A DNA stretch of 64,000 bases from Paraglaciecola sp. L3A3 (GCF_009796765.1 NZ_CP047023.1:3331501-3395500), one strand, 5' to 3'; shown: positions 28,680 through 39,027, counted from the first letter of the stretch. Notes: generated by a model not told the origin, from the letters alone. Translations and numbers: made by a program.

Positions 28680-30650
28680 CTATTTCAACAGTTTTTTATA
28701 TTTACGGGGCTTACGCCTTTTAGGTTTTAATATCTTAAGTCGTAAATTTTTAATTAGCGCTTTGCTTTTATCCGCTGCGACCCGGGCGATGACTTGCGAA
28801 GTACCATCGCCGTTCGAACCCGTACTGTATTGCTGAACTACGCCATCGGTCTGCCATTTTTTTCCGTCAATGCTGCCTTCTATGATAAAAAAGTAATCAT
28901 AACCCAGCGCATCATTGCGCTGAAAAGCAAGCCCTACATATTGACCTTGCGCGTCACTCACGTCAATTAAATGAGGTGTCTGCTGTGCATTGGGAGAGTT
29001 AGGATCGGTTGGATTTGTACCAAAAACAAATTCGTGAAAATTGTCGATACCATCACCGTCAGGATCAGCGAAGGCTTCTGAAACTGAAAATTTGTTCTCA
29101 AACGCGTCCGATAAACCATCACCATCTGCATCGGCTGGCGGTAATGGCGCTTCTGAATCTGTATTATAAAGATTATATTGGGCCAGCATCGGCTCAAGCT
29201 TGGCTTTTTCGGCCAGTAACTTGGATTTATGTTCACCGGCTGGAAGATCGTCAATTTTAACAAAACTGTGGTAATCGGCTGGCGTCTTGGTTGCGTCGTA
29301 CCAAACACCGTATCCATCTTTGAGCACCTTATCATTACGTATCATTTGGGCATCGAGGCGCATCGCATAAATATAATCTCGGTGCTTGCCTGTCTTTTGG
29401 GTCAGATAAGGCCACATGCTTTGGCCATCAAGCTTGTCATAACCTGCAGGAAATTCAAAGCCCATTATGTCGGCCAGTGTGGGTAAAACATCCGTCAAAT
29501 CAGCTTGAATATTCTGTCGCCCCTGTACCAGATCCTCTACACCTGGCGCATAAATCACCATTGGCACATGGGGGCCTTTTTGCCGTTCAATCGAAGCTTT
29601 CCCCCAGCCTTGAGTGGCATTATCGGCGGTGAATATAATCACGGTATTTTCAAGCTCGTCCATATCCTGTAGCTTTTGCAGGTACTGCCATAATTGGTAG
29701 TCGAGATACTCTAGGTGGTAACTGATCCCTTCAGGCGTGATATTTTTTGTTTTATAAGTACCATCTTTTTGCAAAATATATTTTGCATCGGCTCGGGTGT
29801 AGGTTCCAAACTCACCTTTGTTTGGGTCATATGAGATTTCAGGTGTGGGTACCCATTGGGTAGGATTGCCTTTAACAGCGGGATCACGGGCGGTATGACC
29901 TAGATGAGGTGTGTGATAGACAAAAAATGGCTTTGCCGATGCTTTTGAACGATCCATAAAATCAAAAATGTACTCCATCTCCAGATCTGGCGCGTAATCA
30001 TTCAATGTGGTTTTAACATATTTATAGGGTTCATCTGGATAATCCGGATAATTGATCAGCTGTATTTCAGGCCACCAATAAAAAGATTTATGATCCCAGT
30101 GTTTAGGATCAGCGGTTGTAAATATCTCGTAAGGATTTTGATTAGGCGTTCCAAACGGATTCCACCCTGCACGTTTAGTTTCGGCAGGATTAAACACCCC
30201 CTCATTAAATCCCATACTCAGCAGATCGGCCCCATCTGTATTATGAGTTTTAGAAACCCATATATTTGCATACCCCGCATCTCGACTCATATTACCTAGG
30301 GTAATAGGTGCACTCTGATAGGCGACATATTGGGTATGACTATTGGTGCCCATATGACTGTTATCCCAATATTTATTTTGATGTGCATAGGTGCCGTTCA
30401 TAATTTGAACTCGTGTAGGCTTACATATAGTACTGGCCCATACCGTTTCAATAAAACTGCCACCTTGAGCTGCTATCCGATCTAGTACAGGTGTTTTTGC
30501 TCGGCGATCGCCATACCACTTGGTCGACTCATAGATCGGAAACTCTCTGGCACTGATATCGTCTGCCATAACCAAAATCACATTCATTGGCTTTGCCGCA
30601 ACATAGCCAACAAAAGATATACCCAATAGCACTAGCAATACTTGCTTCAT
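28680..30650 (-). CDS. Sulfatase (S1 family), exported, with calcium-binding repeats
   Basis: 656 residues with a signal peptide (LLVLLGISFVGYVAA). The alkaline-phosphatase-like fold starts with NVILVMADDIS, whose Asp pair binds calcium. The sulfatase active site is CKPTR, whose Cys would be turned into formylglycine by a maturation enzyme not seen in this window. TADNATQGWGK carries metal ligands. Near 500-550, DADGDGLSDAFENKF and DPDGDGIDNFHEF are thrombospondin type-3-like calcium repeats. The last 28 residues are very basic (LKPKRRKPRKYKKLLK), unlike the rest. It probably desulfates an algal polysaccharide. No receptor is adjacent. Confidence 0.9.
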   Translation of the reverse strand: MKQVLLVLLGISFVGYVAAKPMNVILVMADDISAREFPIYESTKWYGDRRAKTPVLDRIAAQGGSFIETVWASTICKPTRVQIMNGTYAHQNKYWDNSHMGTNSHTQYVAYQSAPITLGNMSRDAGYANIWVSKTHNTDGADLLSMGFNEGVFNPAETKRAGWNPFGTPNQNPYEIFTTADPKHWDHKSFYWWPEIQLINYPDYPDEPYKYVKTTLNDYAPDLEMEYIFDFMDRSKASAKPFFVYHTPHLGHTARDPAVKGNPTQWVPTPEISYDPNKGEFGTYTRADAKYILQKDGTYKTKNITPEGISYHLEYLDYQLWQYLQKLQDMDELENTVIIFTADNATQGWGKASIERQKGPHVPMVIYAPGVEDLVQGRQNIQADLTDVLPTLADIMGFEFPAGYDKLDGQSMWPYLTQKTGKHRDYIYAMRLDAQMIRNDKVLKDGYGVWYDATKTPADYHSFVKIDDLPAGEHKSKLLAEKAKLEPMLAQYNLYNTDSEAPLPPADADGDGLSDAFENKFSVSEAFADPDGDGIDNFHEFVFGTNPTDPNSPNAQQTPHLIDVSDAQGQYVGLAFQRNDALGYDYFFIIEGSIDGKKWQTDGVVQQYSTGSNGDGTSQVIARVAADKSKALIKNLRLKILKPKRRKPRKYKKLLK

Positions 30651-31144
30651 ACACCCTCTTCTTATATCAACTTTCTAACCAGAACTAAGAATATATGAAT
30701 TCACTAAAATTTTTTAATTTATTTATATTTAAAATAAAGAGTTTATATAAAAACCCACTATTCCAGAAAAACCTATAACGTTTTTACATGGGTAGCTTGT
30801 GAGGCTATGTGCTAGGCACATTAAAACATTCGCGGGAAAAGCATTCACTTTCTTTACTTTGGTTAAATTATTACTAATCAGTTTTGAAGAATAACGATGA
30901 CTGGGCAAAACCATCAGTGCCAATCCAGAAAAGGCTAAAACAAACCAAAAAAGTAAGTTAAACCAATAACTTATAGTTTCAAAAAATGATATATTAACTT
31001 TAAGTATGCTTTGTTCTTAGAGTAAGTGGGGAAGGGCTCTTTTAAAATGCACAAATGCAAGCTCTCCATTTGTACTTTTATGATCTTGAATTACAGCCAA
31101 GCTTAGTGTGCTTTGCACATGCTTTTTACTTTCTTCCGCGACTA
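30651..31144. other. Intergenic region upstream of the sulfatase
   Basis: It holds the sulfatase promoter. At about 30756-30793 there is a second copy of a sequence also found at 44443-44480 (CCAGAAAA-CCTATAA-G-TTTTACATGGG), so it is a dispersed repeat. No supported ORF. Confidence 0.5.
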
Positions 31145-31276
31145 CAAATTCCCCATCAAATTATTGGCTTGTCAGATGGCCAGATATGGACATCTGAACA
31201 AGGCAATCTTTTTTAGCTGGGAGCGGCTTAATACCGCTCTGACATAAAGACAATTATTTGATGGAATAGGAATTTG
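31145..31276. repeat. Short inverted-repeat element, about 132 bp
   Basis: Ends CAAATTCCCCATCAAATTATTG (31145-31166, first part CAAATTCC) and CAATTATTTGATGG...GGAATTTG (31251-31276) are reverse complements with a small bulge. A GAGCGG/CCGCTC hairpin lies inside. No coding capacity. It could be a small MITE or a structured intergenic repeat. Confidence 0.5.
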
Positions 31277-31364
31277 TTTGGAGCACAGCATTTTCTGGTT
31301 ACTCTTTTTTGCTGTTGAAAAAGAGTCACTGGTGCGGCATGGATGCCGTATCAAAAACATCATG

Positions 31365-31424
31365 GATGATGTGAACGAAGTGAATAAAGTGAGCACCGCG
31401 AATACTCTATACGCGAAGCGTATG
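31365..31424 (-). repeat. Copies of the 20-bp hairpin repeat
   Basis: Read on the minus strand, CATACGCTTCGCGTATAGAG (31424-31405) is followed by TATTCGCGGTGCTCACTT and TATTCACTTCGTTCAC. The units resemble those of the array at 56731-56868. The surrounding DNA also holds a CGGCAT-GG-ATGCCG palindrome. Confidence 0.5.
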
Positions 31425-31443
31425 CTCTTGTGTGCCCAGCACA

Positions 31444-31470
31444 TAAAAAAGCCGCTCAATTGAGCGGCTA
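31444..31470 (-). terminator. Intrinsic terminator of the TonB receptor-pullulanase operon
   Basis: A 20-bp perfect palindrome AGCCGCTCAATTGAGCGGCT (31450-31469), followed on the minus strand by six T. It is 20 bases after the pullulanase stop. Confidence 0.85.
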
Positions 31471-31489
31471 AAATATTAATAAAATGAAG

Positions 31490-34400
31490 TTATTGTACAA
31501 GGGTTACCAGTACAGTAGGAGCTGATGGATCAGGCCCTGTTACAGTAAATCGATAGGTGCCGCTTTCAACAATATCAATGGTCATATTAGCGCCCTTAAA
31601 ACCCAAGGTTTTAGGAGTATCTACCATCACACTGCTGTTTTCTTCACCTGAGCCTAAATCCACAGTAGCCCAATCGGCTGAAGCCACTTTAAACTCATAA
31701 CTGCCTGGTTCTATGGCTATTTCAGTTGAGTAAGAGCCTACACCATCAAATATCACAGGATTATCTTCACCCCAGCCATTTAAGCTACCGCGCACAAATA
31801 CTGTGGTGTCCCCAAACATCTCGGCATCAAATACTGAAATACTAGGCTCAGTTAAGTTAGATGCGTCGAATACAAAAGTATAGGCTCCATCTTGTGCCAC
31901 TGTGATAGTCATATTACTGCCACTAACTCCTAAGGCTTCAGCTAAGGCAATGCTCACGTCAGGGTCTGATTCTGCAGAGCCATAATCCACTGTCGACCAA
32001 TCAGCCGAGGCAATTTTAAATTCATAGCTACCCGCTGATAATTCGATAGTTGTAGAGTATTTACCGCCTATTGCATAATCCATTGGGTTATCTTCACTCC
32101 ACCCATTTAGAGTGCCACGAATAAATACAGTAGTGCCGATAAATGGTTCTTCGTGATCAACAGTTAACACTGGGGCATCAGTGTCACTGGCATCAAAACT
32201 AAACTTCAGTGTAGAGTCTTCGGTTAAAGTCATGGTTAAGTTAGACTGACCTCGACCCATGACTTTATCAACACCTAAAGCCACGACTAGGTCGTCTGAA
32301 CCATAGTCAACAGTAGACCAATCTTCAGATGCTATCTTGAACTCATAATCACCTGCAGCTAGGGATATTACGCTTTCGTATACGCCATCACCCACATAAC
32401 TTGCTGGATTGTCAGTACTCCAACCATTTAGGCTGCCGCGAATGTACACAGTTGTACTACCAAAAGGCACAACGTCTGGTGCACCTGCCGTAGCATAGGC
32501 TGATAACCCCATACCTTGACTACCCATTTGTGGTTTAACAAAGATAGCAGTGGTCAAAGCCGGTACTGTGAAGGTACCTTCGCCCTCTCCTTCAACAAAG
32601 TTTGCAGCACGTACTACTGAATCAATAGAAGCAGCTTGAGTACTATGTAACTCAAAACCTGCAGCAGTAGCCACAGTGTGAGACTGCTCTTGGTAACTGG
32701 TGTTTACTACTACCACTATAGCGTCGTGCATCGGGTCAAGATCGGCTCTAGGTAAGGCGTCGTCGGCTGACATTCCATCATCAATACTCATGACCACTAA
32801 ACCTTGAGTTTGACGTTTACCGATATTATGAAAGCCCAACCTATCAATAATATCTTCACCTGTGGTGAGTCTAAATAGCGCTGAACTGCTACGAATGCTC
32901 AATATTTCATTAAACACTTCCGAGGCAAATTCAATTTCAGTCATGCTAACGGCACGCTCAGGACTGTTCATGAATAAGCCAATTTCGTTCCAGCGGCTTT
33001 CATTGTCTTCGGCTAGCGGTAAACCTACGTTCCAGTTATTAGTTTGCATAGTGAAATCCACATAACTAAACCAATCACCCGAGTCATAGGTATTTCTGTC
33101 CATAGATTTAGAGCGTATAAAATCTCCACCTAATTGTAAGAATGGAATACCTTGCGCCACCAACGGAATGGTCGCGGCAACGTTTTGTGCTCTAACACGC
33201 TGAGCTAAGGTTAAGTCTGTAGGTAAAACATAGTTCAGCTGATCCCATAAAGTCTCATTATCATGCTTAGATACATAATTAATGATGTCGGCAGGATCAG
33301 TCGCATAGCCACCTAAACTACTTGTTTTAGAAGCAACACCATTAAAGTCTTCCAACACGTAGTCAGTCAAAGTGCCTGATAAACTCATTTTTAGGTTATC
33401 TTGGGCAGACATCGCACCGTCGCTAGGTTCTTGACTAAAAATTAAACCTTGGCGCACAGCTTCACGAATTCTATCGTTATAGGTACCTATTTCGGTGCCA
33501 GCCATATTCGGTTGATTAGCTTGTTCGTAACCTCTGTCTGTACGAGTCCAACCTTCACCATAAAAATAGTTATCTTCATCTAGTTCAGTGATGGCATCAC
33601 GCAAACGCACCATGGTTTGCTTGCTAGCTTGACTCATAATATCAAAACGGAATGAATCGAATTTATATTCAGTGGTCCACAATGCTAATGAATCAAGCAT
33701 TAGTTTTTCCATCATTACATTGCGTGGTTCGGTATCGTCACAGCAGGTTTCACGCACGATTGCACCTGTATCAGTTTCGTACCTGTGATAGTAACCTGGC
33801 ACCACTTTATCGAGCACTGATTTACTGAATAAACCAGAAGCATTGGTATGGTTATAAACTACGTCTAGTGCCACACGTAAACCAATTTCATGTAAAGCTT
33901 GGTTCATGGCACGCATTTCTTTGATACGTGTGACGCCATCAGCATCAGAGGCATAACTGCCTTCTGGTACATTAAAGTGGAAAGGATCATAACCCCAATT
34001 GAATTGGTCAACACTGCGCATCGCTTGGGCAAGCTCCTGCGCTTTGCCGCCTTCAGACACAGTATCAAAGCTTGCATATAAATCGGCTAAAATCATAGAT
34101 TCAGAGATTGACGCATCATCACAAATATCTGCGTCTTTGTTCAATTTACATAAGTCGCCAAAGGTACTGGTCATATCCACTACTTTGCTTGTATCTTCTT
34201 CAATACTGGCAATGTCATTAGCTGGTAGCATATGGAAATGAGTTAAACCATGTTCTGCCAATTTACGTAAATGCTCTACAGGTGCGCTGTCTTGCTCTGT
34301 AAACGCTAAGTATTTTCCGCGATTTTCAGGACTTGTACTTTCATCTAGTACACTGAAATCACGAATATGACCTTCGTAAATCACTGCATCTTCGAAGTTT

Positions 34401-35833
34401 TCTATGGTAGGGATAATATGACTGTCCCAACCTTCTGGTTTTAAGTCTTCATCAGCTAAGTTTACAAATTGAGAAAAACGACTGTTGGTAGACAAGCTAA
34501 CCGAGTATGGATCGGTGACATTGAGTACTTGTACACCTTCAGCAAGTGGATGATAAACCGTCACTTCAAAACGATATAAAGCGCGATCTAATTCGTCACC
34601 ACCAGTGTAAGACCAAATACCAGTATTAGTATCAAACTCCATATCATGGGTATTGGCTAAGGTTTTATCTTGATTAAATATTTTTAATTTTACACTTTGA
34701 GCTGTGGGTGCCCACACTGCAGAAGTTATAGTACCATCATCATGATAAATAGGACCTAGTTGAGCTTCATCTGCATCCTCTTCCCCCGTTGTAAACAACT
34801 GGTCAATCACGTTGGCCATTTGAATACCTGTGGCGCCATTTAATTTGCCGTCGGTATCATAAGAGGCTAATACCGCCTGAGTTTTAATTACGGCTTTTGC
34901 GTCATCTGCAGTCCAGCTGCCTTGATAAGCAGGTAAATCAGCTAAATGGGGAGCGATAGCTTTTTGTTCTTCGGTCAAGTCTACTGGCTCTAAATCAAGC
35001 ATCGCGCCACTCATGCCAGTCTCAAGACTAACGGTAAGGTCAGCGTCAGGTGCATAATGTAATTTGGCATTGGCAAATGTAGATGGGTCAATGTTCCAAA
35101 CTAATGTATTGGCGTCTAGCCAATGTGCCGCCTGCCCTTCAATTTTAACCGGTTGCTCGCCTAAAGAAGCAATCGGAAATTCAAATATCGAAGCCACCCC
35201 AGAAAAAGTAAAGTTCATGCGAGCAAAGTCAGGATCATTCTGAGAAAGAGGCATTTCAAAATTATTCCCGCCCATTTCTTTACCGTCGTCGTCAGTACCA
35301 ATATGAATAATAAAATTACCACAAGCGCCCACTGTACCGGCGTATCCTAGTTTTAAATCTAACACCCAGTACGCACCGTAATTAGGATCAACTCCATCAT
35401 GCACTCGACCGTTAGCCCAATCGGTGTCTCCATCTGCATAAGCGTTACAGTTGTCATCGCTCCAAGTATGTAATCGATAACCTTCATAGGATGGATCATT
35501 ACTGGAGTTATCCGCTCCCACTGCCGCCCGGTTATAATACAAAACAGCTTGATCTACAGCAGGCGACACGAAAGGTACTGGTGCAGATGGATCAGCACCC
35601 ACTACACACCCATCATTGGTTTCATTAGCCACTGTGGGAGGATCACAAGGAAAAGGAGGCGGTGCCACACAAGCGGTAGCCGCTGCATTGGGTACCATAG
35701 GTACATCACAGGTTAGCAATTGATTGCTACCTGTTTTTACGTCTGAGCCGCTACAAGCAGCTAAGAATAAAGCCGTTAACACAACCAGTATTAAACTGCT
35801 CGTTTTGCTTTGTTTAAACATTCTGCTAAACAT
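31490..35833 (-). CDS. pulA: Lipoprotein pullulanase-type alpha-1,6-glucosidase (GH13) with three C-terminal repeats
   Basis: Debranches pullulan, starch or glycogen. I choose the ATG at 35833 (1447 residues): it has CGGAG nine bases upstream and gives a lipoprotein signal ending LFLAAC (Cys27). An upstream ATG at 35929 overlaps the receptor stop as ATGA and would add 32 residues. In order: a Cys/Pro-rich linker; PUD/CBM41-like domain with YRLHTW (about 95-250); CBM48-like E-set with AVWAPTAQSVKLKIF (about 360-460); GH13 barrel with LDVVYNHT, nucleophile D731 in FDSFRFDIM, acid E760 in YGEGW, and SKHDNETLWD; then three copies of a roughly 100-residue module with FIRGSLNGW and YEFKIAS-DWSTVD. 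It is probably anchored in the outer membrane. Confidence 0.93.
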   Translation of the reverse strand: MFSRMFKQSKTSSLILVVLTALFLAACSGSDVKTGSNQLLTCDVPMVPNAAATACVAPPPFPCDPPTVANETNDGCVVGADPSAPVPFVSPAVDQAVLYYNRAAVGADNSSNDPSYEGYRLHTWSDDNCNAYADGDTDWANGRVHDGVDPNYGAYWVLDLKLGYAGTVGACGNFIIHIGTDDDGKEMGGNNFEMPLSQNDPDFARMNFTFSGVASIFEFPIASLGEQPVKIEGQAAHWLDANTLVWNIDPSTFANAKLHYAPDADLTVSLETGMSGAMLDLEPVDLTEEQKAIAPHLADLPAYQGSWTADDAKAVIKTQAVLASYDTDGKLNGATGIQMANVIDQLFTTGEEDADEAQLGPIYHDDGTITSAVWAPTAQSVKLKIFNQDKTLANTHDMEFDTNTGIWSYTGGDELDRALYRFEVTVYHPLAEGVQVLNVTDPYSVSLSTNSRFSQFVNLADEDLKPEGWDSHIIPTIENFEDAVIYEGHIRDFSVLDESTSPENRGKYLAFTEQDSAPVEHLRKLAEHGLTHFHMLPANDIASIEEDTSKVVDMTSTFGDLCKLNKDADICDDASISESMILADLYASFDTVSEGGKAQELAQAMRSVDQFNWGYDPFHFNVPEGSYASDADGVTRIKEMRAMNQALHEIGLRVALDVVYNHTNASGLFSKSVLDKVVPGYYHRYETDTGAIVRETCCDDTEPRNVMMEKLMLDSLALWTTEYKFDSFRFDIMSQASKQTMVRLRDAITELDEDNYFYGEGWTRTDRGYEQANQPNMAGTEIGTYNDRIREAVRQGLIFSQEPSDGAMSAQDNLKMSLSGTLTDYVLEDFNGVASKTSSLGGYATDPADIINYVSKHDNETLWDQLNYVLPTDLTLAQRVRAQNVAATIPLVAQGIPFLQLGGDFIRSKSMDRNTYDSGDWFSYVDFTMQTNNWNVGLPLAEDNESRWNEIGLFMNSPERAVSMTEIEFASEVFNEILSIRSSSALFRLTTGEDIIDRLGFHNIGKRQTQGLVVMSIDDGMSADDALPRADLDPMHDAIVVVVNTSYQEQSHTVATAAGFELHSTQAASIDSVVRAANFVEGEGEGTFTVPALTTAIFVKPQMGSQGMGLSAYATAGAPDVVPFGSTTVYIRGSLNGWSTDNPASYVGDGVYESVISLAAGDYEFKIASEDWSTVDYGSDDLVVALGVDKVMGRGQSNLTMTLTEDSTLKFSFDASDTDAPVLTVDHEEPFIGTTVFIRGTLNGWSEDNPMDYAIGGKYSTTIELSAGSYEFKIASADWSTVDYGSAESDPDVSIALAEALGVSGSNMTITVAQDGAYTFVFDASNLTEPSISVFDAEMFGDTTVFVRGSLNGWGEDNPVIFDGVGSYSTEIAIEPGSYEFKVASADWATVDLGSGEENSSVMVDTPKTLGFKGANMTIDIVESGTYRFTVTGPDPSAPTVLVTLVQ

Positions 35834-35925
35834 GAATAAATGCTCCGATGTTTTTTGTCTTTGCTTATGATTTTTTGCCATAGTTAGCAAAGAAATCACC
35901 TTAATTAGTGCTGAGATTGAATGTT

Positions 35926-38900
35926 TCATAATGAATATGTCACCCCTAGGAAGTACTGGGTACCAAAGAACTGGATAGTGCCGGTTAGGTCTTCTTTACC
36001 AAAATAACTACGAGTAGGCTCATCAGTTATGTTGTTAATTTGAAACACTACCCCTAGATTGTCGTTCACCTGATAAGACGCTTGATAATCCATCACAACT
36101 TCAGAATCAAAGTTTACTACCTGCTCATTCACAGCTACCTGCTCTGACACAAAAGCATCGCGAAAACGCGTACTTAAGCGGGTTTCGAACCCTTCGTATT
36201 CCCAAAACACCGTGGCTTGGGCGACATTTTCAGATAAGCCGGGTAACTGAGTAGAAAATACTGAGCTACTTAAGGTACGAGTGATTTCGCTCTCTGTATA
36301 AGAGTAACTAGCACTGACACCTAATCCAGACCAAGCACCAGGTAAAAAGTCGTATATTTGTGTATAGGTCAGTTCAAGGCCTCGAATATAACCACCCTTA
36401 GCATTATTTACCGCTGTTTCGTACTTGCCGTTTTCAGTCGGTACGGTAACAAACAACTGCTCGCCATTTGTGTCAGTAGCTTCTACCGCTTTAGCGCCCG
36501 GGCTGTCGGGCTCTACAAACACTGGCACTTCAATACTGTCTGGGAAGATAAATCCGTTACCAGCAAAGTCGTATGGGTCTATAGCGATGTCTTCGATAAA
36601 TGATTGGATATCTTTATAGAAAAGCGCGGCAACAAATGCCCCTTCTGTTTCAGAAAAATAATACTCATAGGACAAGTCATATTGATTGGCATAGAAAGGG
36701 CGTAAGTAAGGACTGTTTTTACTTGAACCACTGACTTTCGCAGTTTGCGAAGATAACGTAATTTGGCCGGTATCTGGGTTTTGACTGGCGGTTACCGTCT
36801 CAATATTGGTAGTTGAGTTAGCGGCGAAACGATTAATAGGTGCACGCCCCATCACTTTAGCCGCAGCAAAACGTAGTTGATGATTTTCGGTTAACCGAAA
36901 GTTTAAATTTAACGATGGTAAATAATCTGTGTAGGTGTCACTTAAAAAACCTGGCGCATAGTGATCATTGATCAAGCCCGCGTCGTCAGTAATATATTGC
37001 GCACCCAGTTCAGCATCGCCTCGCACATCAATCACTTCACCCGTATCAGGATCCACAATATCTTTGGTGGCTAATTGTAAAACCGTTGAGCCTTGCTCGG
37101 TTTCAATGCGGCGAATACCAATATTACCGGTAATTGGTAATCCAGCAATTTCCATATCCAAGTTGGCCATAATATAAGCGGCTGTCACATCTTCTGTCAC
37201 GTCACCACTTTCTTGTAGCGACCAAGCGGTATTTGGACCATCTCCGTCTGTGGGGCTATTGATTACTCCTGGGTGGCCTGTACCCCAAGTTTGCACTGGT
37301 TGTGGGATCCCTTCTGGAAACCAAGCAGTTAAGGCCGAATCTAAATCAATAGATGGGTAAGACGGAAAGTAACCAAACTCCCCTTGCCAATCAACAATTT
37401 CTACCATGTCTGAGGTTAGACGTAAAGGCGGCTCACTAACCGAAAACGCCGAGTCATTACCATATTCAAATACAGAGCGATCATTCGAATACTCACGCTC
37501 AGAATGACGTACACCAAATTCAATTGAGCGCACAAAATCGTTATCTAAGCTGTACTCTAAATCAAAACGAATGGCTTTTGATTCATCTTCATTTACAAAA
37601 GGGTAAATACCATATTTACTGACCATAGCGCGGTCAAGATCAGAAAACGCAGCAGCTTGATTAAATGCGATATCGGGTAAATTCAAGCCATTAAGGCCGT
37701 AAGTAATCGAAATGTTTTCATCAAATTGTGGGCTGACCGAATTAGCATCTTCACTCACTAAACTCCACAATAGTCCATTTCTAAAATTGCTTTTCGCTCT
37801 AGATAAGCTCACATCAACAGATAAATTCAAGTTATCAGTGGCTTGCCAATCGGCATTCATACCAAAGTTAAATACTTCATCTGAGTCTTGGTTATCATCA
37901 TTCACCAACTCGACTCGAGTAAAACTGCCTGAGGTGCGATTAAAAGTACCGCCAATTACATCGTTACCCGACAGAACTGGATTAGTAATTGATGTTTGCG
38001 CACCGCCTAGTTTTACCCTAAAACCACGGGCAAACTCTTCTGATTCAAATTTAGATAAAAACAAATCGGTTTTTAAGGTGAAGTTATCAACAGGCGCCCA
38101 CTCAATTGCCGCCATGTAACCATTTCGCGTTTCTTCGCCACCTTTGTGCTGCATCTCAAAACCTTCACTGATTTGTTCATAACCAGCACAAGGATCTGTG
38201 GCTAAACAGGTATCACTAACATTATCAATATCGCCCTCAAGCCCATCTACATCTGCTTCAGCGTTATAGGCTAAACCGATAAACTGAGTTGATACGCTGG
38301 GTTGAAATAAACGGGCATAACCAAGGGCAACACCTAAGGTATCATCGAGAAATTTTGCTTGATATGAAAAACTGAATCTATCACCAAATTCAGTGGCGTC
38401 TGATACTTCGCTGGCTCTGTCGTTATACATACCCCGAGCGTTAAAGCTAAGTTTGTAATCTTCATCAATACTCAACGGACTGGCTGTTTGCAATTCAACA
38501 GTACCAGCAACCCCACCTTCAATTAATGACGCTTTAGGTGATTTATATACTGCTGCTGAGCTAATGAGTTCAGAAGGATATTGGTCAAATTCAATAGACC
38601 TGTCACCACTAGTCGACACTTGCTCTCGGCCATTTAACGTAGAAAAAACAAAATCTCCGGATAAACCACGAATATTAATTTCGGCGGCCTGTCCACCAGT
38701 ACGTACCGCAGAAATACCTGGTAATCGTGTTAAGGCATCTGCCATTGACACATCAGGTAAACCACCCAAGTCATCAGCTGATATTTGCTCAGATACAGTG
38801 TCACTGAAACGTTTTTGATTGAGTGATTGAATCAAACTTGTAGCGAAGCCAGTGACTTCAATACGTTCGATATCACTGTTTTCTTGACTGGTGTTAGCTT

Positions 38901-39027
38901 CTTGCGCGCTATTACTTGCTTCTTGCGAGCTGTAATTTGCTTGTTGCGCATATAGAGGCGAACTTATAAACGCTAAACCACTGGCGAAAATCGCACTAGT
39001 AATTAAACTGGGTTTGAATTTTTTCAT
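35926..39027 (-). CDS. TonB-dependent receptor for alpha-glucan oligomers
   Basis: 1033 residues with signal peptide (SAIFASGLAFISSPLYA). The TonB box is ERIEVTG near residue 55. The plug domain has ISADDLGGLPDVSMADALTRLPGISAVR and INIRGLSGDFVFSTLNGRE. A large beta-barrel ends in FLGVTYSL. The family is the large Alteromonadales/Caulobacter type used for maltodextrins. Its stop overlaps the first possible start of the pullulanase gene (ATGA), so the pair is co-transcribed. Two MalR-like operators lie 115-145 bases upstream. Maltodextrin or pullulan oligomers are the likely cargo. Confidence 0.92.
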   Translation of the reverse strand: MKKFKPSLITSAIFASGLAFISSPLYAQQANYSSQEASNSAQEANTSQENSDIERIEVTGFATSLIQSLNQKRFSDTVSEQISADDLGGLPDVSMADALTRLPGISAVRTGGQAAEINIRGLSGDFVFSTLNGREQVSTSGDRSIEFDQYPSELISSAAVYKSPKASLIEGGVAGTVELQTASPLSIDEDYKLSFNARGMYNDRASEVSDATEFGDRFSFSYQAKFLDDTLGVALGYARLFQPSVSTQFIGLAYNAEADVDGLEGDIDNVSDTCLATDPCAGYEQISEGFEMQHKGGEETRNGYMAAIEWAPVDNFTLKTDLFLSKFESEEFARGFRVKLGGAQTSITNPVLSGNDVIGGTFNRTSGSFTRVELVNDDNQDSDEVFNFGMNADWQATDNLNLSVDVSLSRAKSNFRNGLLWSLVSEDANSVSPQFDENISITYGLNGLNLPDIAFNQAAAFSDLDRAMVSKYGIYPFVNEDESKAIRFDLEYSLDNDFVRSIEFGVRHSEREYSNDRSVFEYGNDSAFSVSEPPLRLTSDMVEIVDWQGEFGYFPSYPSIDLDSALTAWFPEGIPQPVQTWGTGHPGVINSPTDGDGPNTAWSLQESGDVTEDVTAAYIMANLDMEIAGLPITGNIGIRRIETEQGSTVLQLATKDIVDPDTGEVIDVRGDAELGAQYITDDAGLINDHYAPGFLSDTYTDYLPSLNLNFRLTENHQLRFAAAKVMGRAPINRFAANSTTNIETVTASQNPDTGQITLSSQTAKVSGSSKNSPYLRPFYANQYDLSYEYYFSETEGAFVAALFYKDIQSFIEDIAIDPYDFAGNGFIFPDSIEVPVFVEPDSPGAKAVEATDTNGEQLFVTVPTENGKYETAVNNAKGGYIRGLELTYTQIYDFLPGAWSGLGVSASYSYTESEITRTLSSSVFSTQLPGLSENVAQATVFWEYEGFETRLSTRFRDAFVSEQVAVNEQVVNFDSEVVMDYQASYQVNDNLGVVFQINNITDEPTRSYFGKEDLTGTIQFFGTQYFLGVTYSL

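Noticed and set aside
31172..31459. 95-codon minus-strand ORF upstream of the pullulanase terminator
   Set aside because: It runs through an inverted-repeat element, a hairpin-rich patch and part of a terminator; composition is not protein-like.
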